The notes beneath the pieces were generated by a model. The model was not told the DNA's origin. It saw only the letters and a list, made by a program, of their open reading frames with translations, and did no database searches. A stretch of 64,000 nt of DNA from Solirubrum sp044628455 (GTDB lineage: Bacteria > Bacteroidota > Bacteroidia > Cytophagales > Hymenobacteraceae): contig NZ_JBIYZW010000001.1 in assembly GCF_044628455.1 (NCBI RefSeq), forward strand, positions 1,178,001 to 1,242,000, read 5' to 3'. This document shows positions 48,786 to 56,331 of this stretch, one piece after another (the first letter of the stretch is position 1; each line of letters starts with the position of its first letter). Position numbers and translations under genes: made by a program.

Positions 48786-50129
48786 ATGCACCTGGTCATC
48801 ATCGGCAACGGCATTGCGGGCATCAGCTGCGCCCTCACCGCCCGCCGCCTGCGCCCCGACGCCCGCATCAGCATCGTGTCGAGCGAAAGCCGGTACCACT
48901 ACTCCCGGCCGGCGCTCATGTATTTGTACCTGGGTCAGCTGCGCCCCGCCGACGTGCAGCCCTACGCCGAGTGGTTCTGGCGCGAAAACCGCCTGGAGCT
49001 GGTGTTCGACACGGCCACCCGCCTCGATACCGCCGCCCGACTCGTGCAGCTGGCCGCCGGCCCCGCCCTACCCTACGACCAGCTGCTGCTGGCGACCGGC
49101 TCGCGCAGCCGCTTCTTTGCCTGGCCCGGGCAGCAGCTGGCCGGCGTGCAGGGCTTCTACGGCCTGCCCGACCTGGCCCGCATGGAGCAGAATACCCGCG
49201 GCATCGAGCGGGCCGTGGTGGTGGGCGGCGGCCTCATTGGCGTGGAGCTGGCCGAAATGCTGCGCAGCCGCGGCGTGGCCGTGACGCTGCTGGTGCGCGA
49301 CGCCCACTACTGGGCCTCGGTGCTGCCCGCCCCCGAAGCCCGCCTTATCGACCAGCAGCTCGGCCGCCACGGCGTGGAGGTGCGCTACGGCACCGAGCTG
49401 GCCGAAATTCTGGGCGACGGGCAAGGCCGGGTGCGGGCCGTGCGCAGCGGTGCCGGCGAGGAAATACCCTGCCAGTGGGTAGGCCTGGCCACCGGCGTGC
49501 AGCCCAACCTGGCGCTGGTGGCCGACTCGGCCGTGGAAACCGACCAGGGCATCCTCGTCGACGAGTTGCTGCAAACCAGCGTACCAGGCGTTTACGCGGC
49601 CGGCGACTGCGCCCAGCTGCGCCGGCCCGGCTTCGGCGAGGCCGCCGTTGAGCAGCTCTGGTACACCGGTCGCATGCAGGGCGAAACCGTAGCCCACAGC
49701 CTCTGCGGGCAGCCCACGCCCTACCGCCGCGGCCCCTGGTTCAACTCGGCCAAGTTTTTCGACCTCGAGTACCAGACCTACGGCCGCGTGCCCGCCCACC
49801 CGGCGCCCGACCTCGCGAGCTTCTACTGGCAGCACCCGCGCCGCGAGCAGGCCCTGCGCCTGAGCTTCGAGGCCGCCGCGCCCCACGCTCTGCGTGGCCT
49901 GCATAGCCTGGGTTTGCGCCTGCGCCAGGCGGTGTGCGAGCAGTGGCTGCGCGAGGCCGTGCCCGTAGCCCAGGTAGTAGCTCAGCTGGCCGCCGCCGAC
50001 TTCAGCCCCGAGTTTTCGCCCCTGCCCGCCGCCGATGTGGGCCGGGCCTTCGCGGCCCAGTTTCCCCAGTTTATCCTCCCTTCTCCCGCCCGCCACACCG
50101 GGCTGCTGGCCCGTTGGCTGGGGCGCTAG
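48786..50129 (+). CDS. FAD-dependent pyridine nucleotide-disulfide oxidoreductase family protein
   Basis: 447 residues. The FAD site is VIIGNGIAGISCA (about 4-16), the NAD(P)H site VVVGGGLIGVELAEMLRSRG (about 149-168) and the second FAD motif VYAAGDCAQL (about 266-275). There is no CxxxxC redox disulfide, so it is closer to rubredoxin/ferredoxin reductases and nitrite-reductase-like NirB N-domains than to thioredoxin reductases. A 115-residue C-terminal domain (about 330-447) may bind the acceptor. It is followed by a small membrane protein and a polyferredoxin gene, so it may pass electrons between NAD(P)H and membrane iron-sulfur clusters. Confidence 0.88.
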   Translation: MHLVIIGNGIAGISCALTARRLRPDARISIVSSESRYHYSRPALMYLYLGQLRPADVQPYAEWFWRENRLELVFDTATRLDTAARLVQLAAGPALPYDQLLLATGSRSRFFAWPGQQLAGVQGFYGLPDLARMEQNTRGIERAVVVGGGLIGVELAEMLRSRGVAVTLLVRDAHYWASVLPAPEARLIDQQLGRHGVEVRYGTELAEILGDGQGRVRAVRSGAGEEIPCQWVGLATGVQPNLALVADSAVETDQGILVDELLQTSVPGVYAAGDCAQLRRPGFGEAAVEQLWYTGRMQGETVAHSLCGQPTPYRRGPWFNSAKFFDLEYQTYGRVPAHPAPDLASFYWQHPRREQALRLSFEAAAPHALRGLHSLGLRLRQAVCEQWLREAVPVAQVVAQLAAADFSPEFSPLPAADVGRAFAAQFPQFILPSPARHTGLLARWLGR

Positions 50130-50164
50130 CCCGCCCACTGGCCCGCAGTTGCCGTACTTGAATC

Positions 50165-50401
50165 ATGGAAAAACCCGACCTGCGCAAACTTTACCACCCC
50201 GCGGCCCTCAACTCCTGGCAAACCATTGCCGTCACCGGCCTGATTATGAGCGCCGCCGCCCACGTGGTGCTGCTGCTGCTTCAGTACCCCCGCCCCGAGG
50301 GCTTCAACTGGCTGTACGCGTGCTGGTCGGCCCTGTACGTGGCCGGCTCCCTGGCCAACCTGTTCGGCAAGCCCGACGACGACCACCATCACCACCACTA
50401 A
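50165..50401 (+). CDS. small membrane protein with His-rich tail
   Basis: 78 residues with two membrane helices (about 18-40 and 48-65) and an unusual C-terminus GKPDDDHHHHH. The Asp/His tail could bind Ni, Zn, Fe or another metal, or heme. It is not a known family. It lies 35 bases after the FAD oxidoreductase and 114 bases before the polyferredoxin, all on one strand. It is probably a membrane partner of the two redox proteins; its real translation is supported by position and by membrane-helix composition. Confidence 0.7.
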   Translation: MEKPDLRKLYHPAALNSWQTIAVTGLIMSAAAHVVLLLLQYPRPEGFNWLYACWSALYVAGSLANLFGKPDDDHHHHH

Positions 50402-50515
50402 GCGCAGCTGGCTCCGCGCTGGCCTACTCTTTCGCCCGGACCAGTTGAACCCGATTAGAACGCGGGCAGCACAAGCCGAACGAATTTCCAAGCGTACTTT
50501 TTCTTAACCAACCAC

Positions 50516-51862
50516 ATGTCCCTGCCCCCCAGTCTTGCGCTTACCGGCTCGCCGCCCCCGGCTTCCCGCCCCGAGCGGCTGTGGCTGGCGCTGGTAGCCG
50601 CCGGGCTGCTGGCGCTGGCTGTAGCCGCTCTAAGCGGAGCCGCTGCCGTGCGCGGGCCAGCGTTCTGGCTGGGACTGGCAGGGCTGAGCGCGGGCACCCT
50701 GGGCTGGAGCCGGCACGTTTTTGGCGCCACCGAGGGCGGCGTGGCCGGCTACCCCTGGCGTCGCGCCAGTACCAGCCGCGGCACTCTGGCCTGGCTCACG
50801 GCCCTGCTGCTCACTGGCTTCTACGTGCTGCTGTATTGGTGGCCCGAGCACCTCACCAACCTCATTCGCCCCCTCGACGGCCTGAGCCAGCTGCTGCGCG
50901 CCCGCCCCGCCGATCAGTGGTTTCTCTACGGCAGCTTCTACACCCTGGCCGTGCTGCTGATGGGTGGGCGGGCCCTCTACAAGTACCGCCGCGTGCCCTA
51001 CCAGCGGGTGCGCACCCTCTCGGTGATGTTCTTTCAGCTGTGGCTGGCCTGGCTGATTCCGGCCCTGCTGCTGGGTTTGCAGAAGCCCGAGTTCTACTTC
51101 AGTTACTTCTGGCCCCTCAAGTACGACTACCTCTTTCCCGGCACCGTCGACTACCTGGTGCGCGACGGCCGGGCACTGGGCGTGTTTATGGTCTTCTGGG
51201 GGGCGGTGCTGTCGCTAGTGGCCACGCCGGTGCTCACCTTCTTTTTCGGGAAGCGCTGGTACTGCTCGTGGGTGTGCGGCTGCGGCGGCCTGGCCGAAAC
51301 CGCTGGCGACCCTTACCGCCACCTCTCCGACAAGAGCCGGGCGGCCTGGCGCCTCGAAGTTCGACTGATTTACCCCATCCTGGGCCTCATCGTGCTGCTC
51401 ACCGGGCTGCTGTGGCTGGCCGCCTCGGGCCGGGTGCCGGCACTGCAGCCCCTGGCCGACGGGCTGGGTCGCTTCTACGGCTTCGTTATCGGCTCGGTGT
51501 TTTCGGGCGTTATCGGGGTGGGCTTCTACCCTTTGCTGGGCAACCGCGTGTGGTGCCGCTTCGGCTGCCCCATGGCGGCCTACCTGGGCTGGCTGCAGAA
51601 GCACTTTTCGCGCTTCCGCATCACCACCAACGGCGGGCAGTGCATTTCCTGCGGCAACTGCTCCAACGTGTGCGAGATGGGCATCGACGTGAAACAGTAC
51701 GCCCAGCGCGGCGAGCCCATCATCCGGGCCGCCTGCGTGGGCTGCGGCCTGTGCTCGGTGGCCTGCCCCCGCGGCGTGCTCAACCTGGAGAACGGTCCGC
51801 GGCAGGGGCGCTACCAGGCTTCGCCCTTCATCCACGCCGACTCGCTGCAAATACTTTCGTAA
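50516..51862 (+). CDS. membrane-bound polyferredoxin (NapH/CcoG/NosR-like 4Fe-4S protein)
   Basis: 448 residues with six or so membrane helices. Cysteine motifs typical of NapH/NosR-type proteins are visible: CSWVCGCGG (about 249-257), CRFGCPMAAYL (about 347-357), then two 4Fe-4S sites CISCGNCSNVCEMG (about 380-393) and CVGCGLCSVACPRG (about 411-424). It moves electrons across or along the inner membrane. The long hydrophobic N-terminal half differs from plain CcoG. With the upstream FAD enzyme it may form an NAD(P)H-ferredoxin-like membrane electron path; direct evidence is lacking. Confidence 0.88.
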   Translation: MSLPPSLALTGSPPPASRPERLWLALVAAGLLALAVAALSGAAAVRGPAFWLGLAGLSAGTLGWSRHVFGATEGGVAGYPWRRASTSRGTLAWLTALLLTGFYVLLYWWPEHLTNLIRPLDGLSQLLRARPADQWFLYGSFYTLAVLLMGGRALYKYRRVPYQRVRTLSVMFFQLWLAWLIPALLLGLQKPEFYFSYFWPLKYDYLFPGTVDYLVRDGRALGVFMVFWGAVLSLVATPVLTFFFGKRWYCSWVCGCGGLAETAGDPYRHLSDKSRAAWRLEVRLIYPILGLIVLLTGLLWLAASGRVPALQPLADGLGRFYGFVIGSVFSGVIGVGFYPLLGNRVWCRFGCPMAAYLGWLQKHFSRFRITTNGGQCISCGNCSNVCEMGIDVKQYAQRGEPIIRAACVGCGLCSVACPRGVLNLENGPRQGRYQASPFIHADSLQILS

Positions 51863-51892
51863 TTCGCAGCTCACTTTAATGCGCCTTATCCG

Positions 51893-52924
51893 ATGACCTT
51901 TTGGCCGCAGCTGCGCTTCCTGGGTGTGGTTGTTTTGATGACGGGTTGTGCCTCCGTGCACCGTCCCACCAGCACCCTAACCGGCGCATACAGCGCTACT
52001 ACCGCCCTGCCCCTGCTGCCGGGCACCGGCCCTGGCACCTACCGGAGCTACCCCGACGACCGGGTGCTGCAGTTCCGCTCCCCCGATGGCACCTGCCCGG
52101 TCAAGCTGCCCTCAGTTTGGCAGCAGGAGGAATCCAGAAGGCCAGACCAGCCTCCCGTCATGCCGGGTATCCTGCTCATCAATAGCAGCGGACTGGGCAT
52201 CGACGAAGCCGAAATTTCCAACCAGGAGTGGCATCAGTACCAGCTGCACCAGGAGCAGGCCGGCGTGTCCTCAGCAATCTTGCGGCCCCATTCCGAGGCG
52301 CTTCCCGTACCCGACTACTACATCGACCCGTTTTACCGCTACTACCCAGTAGTTGGCATCAGCCGTGAGCAAGCCGAAGCGTTCTGCCGCTGGCGCAGCC
52401 GCATCGTAACGCGCTTCGTAAATGAGGGACTGCACCAAACCGATTCGCTCGCGCCCAATTACCTGCGGTGCGTGTACCGCCTGCCCACTGAAGCTGAGTG
52501 GGAACAGGCCGCCAACAACACCGCCTGCACGGACCTGCCCGTGCGCGTAGAGCCCGCTGCTGCCGCCTACCTAAAACGCCGATCGGGCAGCGCGGTATCC
52601 GAAATCCAAATCAAGGCTGATATCGTCCTCTACAACAGCCGGCAGCCGGTTCGCTCCGTAGTTAATTACCAGCAAGCAGAACCATACTTTCTCCAACTGC
52701 CGACGCCCGGGTACGCGTACCAAGACCCCGCCAACAAGTTAGGCGTGTATCACTTATTCGGCAACGTGGCCGAGCTGGTGCAGGAGCCAGGCATCACAAA
52801 AGGCGGCAGCTACCGCGACGCGCTCGAAGCCTGCACCGTACAAGTTCGCGGAACGTACGCCGGTCCCGCTCCTACCGTTGGGTTTCGCTGCGTAGCAGAT
52901 GTACACTACCCCAACCGCAGGTAG
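51893..52924 (+). CDS. SUMF1/FGE-sulfatase domain lipoprotein, GldJ/GldK-like
   Basis: 343 residues. The lipobox is LMTGC (Cys near 19). The formylglycine-generating-enzyme-like domain covers about 90-335: YPVVGISREQAEAFCRW, YRLPTEAEWEQAAN, VYHLFGNVAELVQEPG, GGSYRDALEAC and PTVGFRCVAD. Formylglycine-enzyme catalytic cysteines are not obvious, so it is more likely a structural homolog such as the gliding/T9SS lipoproteins GldJ and GldK. A TACTTTCG box at 51852 overlaps the end of the polyferredoxin gene. Weaker GC content and codon pattern than its neighbours, judged by eye. Confidence 0.8.
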   Translation: MTFWPQLRFLGVVVLMTGCASVHRPTSTLTGAYSATTALPLLPGTGPGTYRSYPDDRVLQFRSPDGTCPVKLPSVWQQEESRRPDQPPVMPGILLINSSGLGIDEAEISNQEWHQYQLHQEQAGVSSAILRPHSEALPVPDYYIDPFYRYYPVVGISREQAEAFCRWRSRIVTRFVNEGLHQTDSLAPNYLRCVYRLPTEAEWEQAANNTACTDLPVRVEPAAAAYLKRRSGSAVSEIQIKADIVLYNSRQPVRSVVNYQQAEPYFLQLPTPGYAYQDPANKLGVYHLFGNVAELVQEPGITKGGSYRDALEACTVQVRGTYAGPAPTVGFRCVADVHYPNRR

Positions 52925-53002
52925 TTGGCTTCCCTGGTTCGTGTCAGCAGGCTCCCGAAAGGGCAGCCTAATGACTACTAACCCAGGCGCGAGAACAGCG
53001 GG

Positions 53003-54004
53003 CTAGCGCAAAAAAACCAGCAGCGCCGCGTGAAACTGCTCCGGCGCTTCCAGGTGCGGAATGTGGCCCACCTTTTCCAGCGCCACCAGCCTGCTGCCCT
53101 TGATAGCCGCGGCCGTGCGTCGGCCCAGCGCAGGGTATTGCCCCAGCGAGGCCAGGACCTTGGGGTCTTTCACCAGCCCTTTGCCCACCACCGTGCGGTC
53201 CTGCTGGCCGATGATGAGCAGCGTGGGCATCCGCACCCGGTCGAACTCGTAGCACACGGGCTGCTGGTAAATCATGTCGTAGGTGAGGGCGCTGGCGCGG
53301 GCCACCTTGGGAAAGTCGGGGTGGCGGGTTTGGGCAGCCAGGGGCCGCAGCCACTCGTCGTGGGCCGGGGGGTAGCCGCCGGGGTAGTAGCTGGCGTGGT
53401 ACTGCCGCATGCTTTCCTCGGTGACCCGGCGCTCGGTGGCCTCGGCCTGGTCGACGCTCTGAAACGGCACCCCGCGGCGGTAGTCTTCCAGCCCAATGGG
53501 GTTTTCGAGCACCAGCCGCTCGGTGGCCTCGGGGTAGTCGATGGCGAAGCGCGTGGCCAGCATGCCGCCCATGCTGTGGCCCACCACCACCGCTTGTGGC
53601 ACGCCCAGGGTATCGAGCAGGCGGCGGGTGTTGCGCGCCAGCTGGTGAAACGAGTAGTGCAGCGCGGGCTTGTCGGACTTACCGAAGCCCAGCTGGTCGG
53701 GCACCACCACGCGGAAGCCCGCCGCCGTCAGCGCCCGGATGGTGCCGCGCCAGTAGGCCCCGAAAAAGTTCTTGCCGTGCAGCAGCAGCACGGTGCGGCC
53801 GTTGGCGCGGCCGGCGGCGGGCACGTCCATGTAGGCCATACGCACCGGCTGGCCTTCGAGGCGCAGCGGCAGGTAGCGCACCGGATACGGGTACTCGTAG
53901 CCGTCGAGGGTGGCGTTGAGGGCCGTGGGCTGGGCCGCCAGGGAGGCTGGCATCAGCAGCGAGGCCAGCAGCAGGACCAGCGAAAGCAGGAGCAGACGAA
54001 GCAT
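53003..54004 (-). CDS. alpha/beta hydrolase
   Basis: 333 residues with a signal peptide (about 1-24). The catalytic triad parts are visible: nucleophile elbow VVGHSMGGML (Ser near 143), an acid in LIIGQQDRTV and the His in VGHIPHLEAPEQF (near 319). The oxyanion hole is LLLHGKNFFG. It is similar to periplasmic or secreted epoxide-hydrolase/haloperoxidase-type hydrolases; substrate unknown. The ATG at 54004 gives a clear signal peptide. Confidence 0.92.
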   Translation of the reverse strand: MLRLLLLSLVLLLASLLMPASLAAQPTALNATLDGYEYPYPVRYLPLRLEGQPVRMAYMDVPAAGRANGRTVLLLHGKNFFGAYWRGTIRALTAAGFRVVVPDQLGFGKSDKPALHYSFHQLARNTRRLLDTLGVPQAVVVGHSMGGMLATRFAIDYPEATERLVLENPIGLEDYRRGVPFQSVDQAEATERRVTEESMRQYHASYYPGGYPPAHDEWLRPLAAQTRHPDFPKVARASALTYDMIYQQPVCYEFDRVRMPTLLIIGQQDRTVVGKGLVKDPKVLASLGQYPALGRRTAAAIKGSRLVALEKVGHIPHLEAPEQFHAALLVFLR

Positions 54005-54068
54005 AGCAGCGGGAATTGAGTGGGGTTGCCCCGCAGTACGCAGCCCGCCGGGTTTAAGCTGCCGGCCC

Positions 54069-54629
54069 CTACTTGCCCGCGTCGGCCTGCTGGCGAATCA
54101 GCAGTTCGATGATGCGCGTGTCCTCGTCGCTCCACACCACGCTGCGCACGTCGTCGACCTGCAGCACGGTGTGGCCGTCGGCCTCGCCGAACTGGTTGTA
54201 GACTTCCAGCAGCAGCTCGTCGTCGCTCAGGCGCGTGACGTAGCCGTAGGGGTCGTTGTCGGCATTGGTGGTGATGAGCTGCACGAGCTGGTGGGCTTCG
54301 AGGGCGCGCTGCAGCAGCGCGGGCACCGTCAGGTAGGCCTCGTCGAGCCCGCCGGGCGTGGGGGCCACGCCGTACACGGCCTCGGGATTGTGCTCCTTGA
54401 ACTCAATCAGGCGGATGTACTTGTCGTCGAAGTGCACCTGCACCACCTCGGCCAGCGACAAACTGCGCACGCCCGTGAGCATGCCCTGGCGGTTGATGGT
54501 GCGCAGCAGCAGCACGTCGGGGTTGTGGCTGAGCACGTAGCCCAGGTGGGCCTCGCCGGCCACCAGCAGCGACACCACCCGGCGGCTGCGCTGGGCACGC
54601 TGCAGTAAATCGGTCAATAAAGCTCCCAT
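54069..54629 (-). CDS. hypothetical cytosolic protein
   Basis: 186 residues, acidic, with two halves that look alike: LLLRTINRQGMLTGVRSLSLAEVVQVHFDDKYIRLIEF and LLLEVYNQFGEADGHTVLQVDDVRSVVWSDEDTRIIEL (cited in parts). Each could be a small Sm/PRC-barrel-like beta unit, so an internal duplication is likely. No catalytic motif and no recognised family. It is followed 64 bases later by the hydrolase gene on the same strand. Confidence 0.7.
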   Translation of the reverse strand: MGALLTDLLQRAQRSRRVVSLLVAGEAHLGYVLSHNPDVLLLRTINRQGMLTGVRSLSLAEVVQVHFDDKYIRLIEFKEHNPEAVYGVAPTPGGLDEAYLTVPALLQRALEAHQLVQLITTNADNDPYGYVTRLSDDELLLEVYNQFGEADGHTVLQVDDVRSVVWSDEDTRIIELLIRQQADAGK

Positions 54630-54755
54630 GAAAAAGTAGGCAGGGCCGCGGGCGGGCCGCTTAAGCCGCGCAAGTTAGCACGTTGTCTGCCGGGGCCGCC
54701 GGCCTCGCCCGGAAGGTTGTTAGCTCCTGCGCCACCGTTCCCCAATCGTGCCTGC

Positions 54756-54819
54756 GCGGCTTGTAACAAACGGGCTCGTAACAAAACAATTTGCTACGAG
54801 CCCGTTTGTTACAAGCCGC
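54756..54819. repeat. perfect 25-base-arm hairpin
   Basis: GCGGCTTGTAACAAACGGGC... (54756-54780) and its exact complement (54795-54819) enclose a 14-base AT-rich loop, ACAAAACAATTTGC. The arm contains two TAACAAA motifs. It lies in the 297-base gap between divergent genes (54629 and 54927); no T-run or target duplication is visible. Confidence 0.9.
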
Positions 54820-54926
54820 ATCCCAGCCGGGCGGCCGTGCCCGGGCGCAGCGCCGTAGGAAGTTGCCGCCAATTGATACCTTGGCAGCACTCCGCTTCAT
54901 CTCCCCTTCCCTGAGGCTTCCGGCGC

Positions 54927-55349
54927 ATGGCTCGGCTTCCGTTTCGCTCCCTGTTGTTTTTGCCGCTGGCCGTCGGGCCGGCCGTGGCCCTGGCCTACGT
55001 GCTGCGGTCCTTGTCGCGCTACGTGGGCTTGTCGCTGCTGCTGCCGCCCTGGCTGGGCGAGGCCATGCACCAGACCGTGCTGCTGTGCGCCTACCTGGCC
55101 GCCCTGCTGTTTGAGAAGCCCCGCCCCACCCGCCGCACCGCCGCCCTGGCCGTGCTGCCCCCCGCCCTGCTGGTGGGCTACGACGCGTACATGACCCTGA
55201 CCCACGGCTGGCTTTGGAGCATCAGCGCCGTGACAGCGGCCCTGTTTGGGGTGGGCATCTACGCTCTGCTGGAGGAAGATGCACGCCTGAGCAGCGGCAG
55301 CCGCGTGGGACGCTGGCACCGGCTGGTGTCGCGGCGGCGCCTGGGCTGA
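54927..55349 (+). CDS. hypothetical membrane protein of the second glycan operon
   Basis: 140 residues with four membrane helices (about 8-27, 44-62, 72-90, 97-115) and a basic C-terminal tail (GRWHRLVSRRRLG). It resembles small lycopene-cyclase- or GtrA-like membrane proteins only in layout. It precedes a GT2 gene by 61 bases and may be the membrane partner of it. The ATG at 54927 is followed directly by the first helix. Confidence 0.65.
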   Translation: MARLPFRSLLFLPLAVGPAVALAYVLRSLSRYVGLSLLLPPWLGEAMHQTVLLCAYLAALLFEKPRPTRRTAALAVLPPALLVGYDAYMTLTHGWLWSISAVTAALFGVGIYALLEEDARLSSGSRVGRWHRLVSRRRLG

Positions 55350-55410
55350 TTCCGACTCCGGCGGGCCTGCTACGCCAGCTTTGCGCATTTTTGCGGCTCC
55401 ACCCCGCCCT

Positions 55411-56127
55411 ATGCCCGCCGCCGCTCCCAATTCCCTGCCGCTTATCGACGTCATTATTCCGGCCCACAACGAGGCGCCCAGCATTGCGCGGGTGCTGGCC
55501 GAGATTCCGCCCGGCTGGGTGCGCGAAACCCTGGTGGTGGCCAACGCCTGCACCGACGACACCGCGGCCGTGGCCCGCGCCGCCGGGGCCACCGTGCTGC
55601 GCGAAGACCGCCCCGGCTACGGCTGGGCCTGCCTGCGCGGCATGGACCACTGCTTTGCCCGCCCCGCCGCCGAGCAGCCCGCCCTCATTGTGTTTCTCGA
55701 CGGCGACTACTCCGACTACCCCGAGGAGCTGCCGGCCGTGGTGCAGCCCATCCTGGACGGCCGCGCCGAGCTGGTCATCGGCTCGCGGGCCCTGGGCCAG
55801 CGCGAGCGGGGCTCGATGATGCCCCAGCAGATCTTCGGCAACTGGCTGGCCACCGGGCTGCTGCGCCGCTTCTACGGGGTGCGCTTCACCGACCTGGGCC
55901 CCTTCCGCGCCATTGATGCCCGGGCCCTGCGGGCGCTGGGAATGGAAGACAAAACCTACGGCTGGACGGTGGAAATGCAGCTGAAAGCCGCCCGGCAGGG
56001 CCTGCGCTGCGTGGAAGTGCCCGTGCGCTACCGCCGCCGCATCGGCGTCTCCAAGGTGTCGGGCACCGTGAAGGGCACGCTGGGCGCCGGCTACAAAATC
56101 CTCTGGACGCTGTTTCGCTACCGGTGA
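55411..56127 (+). CDS. family 2 glycosyltransferase, dolichyl-phosphate mannose synthase-like
   Basis: 238 residues. IDVIIPAHNEAPSIARVL (about 11-28), the DGDYSDYPEELP metal-binding segment (about 99-110, DxD), and LGPFRAIDARALRALGME followed by GWTVEMQLKAARQGLR are the hallmarks of DPM1/DPG-type GT2 proteins (cited in parts). It should make a polyprenyl-phosphate sugar used by GT-C enzymes such as the one at 57768. The ATG at 55411 is preferred over a TTG at 55381. It is followed by an unusual 204-base repeat region before the next gene. Confidence 0.92.
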   Translation: MPAAAPNSLPLIDVIIPAHNEAPSIARVLAEIPPGWVRETLVVANACTDDTAAVARAAGATVLREDRPGYGWACLRGMDHCFARPAAEQPALIVFLDGDYSDYPEELPAVVQPILDGRAELVIGSRALGQRERGSMMPQQIFGNWLATGLLRRFYGVRFTDLGPFRAIDARALRALGMEDKTYGWTVEMQLKAARQGLRCVEVPVRYRRRIGVSKVSGTVKGTLGAGYKILWTLFRYR

Positions 56128-56331
56128 TTCAGTTGCCAGTTGCCAGTTGCCAGTTGCCAGTTGCCAGTTGCCAGTTGCCAGTTGCCAGAGTGTACTTCCT
56201 CCGGCCTTGAGAAGCGAATAACCAACGACAAAAAACCAGAAAGCCGGCCCCGGAAAGCGAAAAACCAACAACGAAAAACGAACAACGAAAAACGAACAAC
56301 CAGGCACTGACAACTCGCAACTGACAACTAC
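56128..56331. repeat. composite low-complexity repeat region between glycosyltransferase genes
   Basis: The left part has eight perfect tandem copies of AGTTGCC (56131-56186). The centre has AACGAACAACGAAAA-type runs (about 56235-56305), and the right end has the complementary CTGACAACTCGCAACTGACA arm, ending 3 bases before the ATG at 56332. Confidence 0.9.

Noticed and set aside
50165..50401. Cloning artefact (C-terminal His5 tag)
   Set aside because: The gene lies in natural context with native intergenic sequence after the stop and no vector sequence.
54756..54819. Rho-independent terminator
   Set aside because: Neither side has a T-run and the flanking genes are divergent, not convergent.
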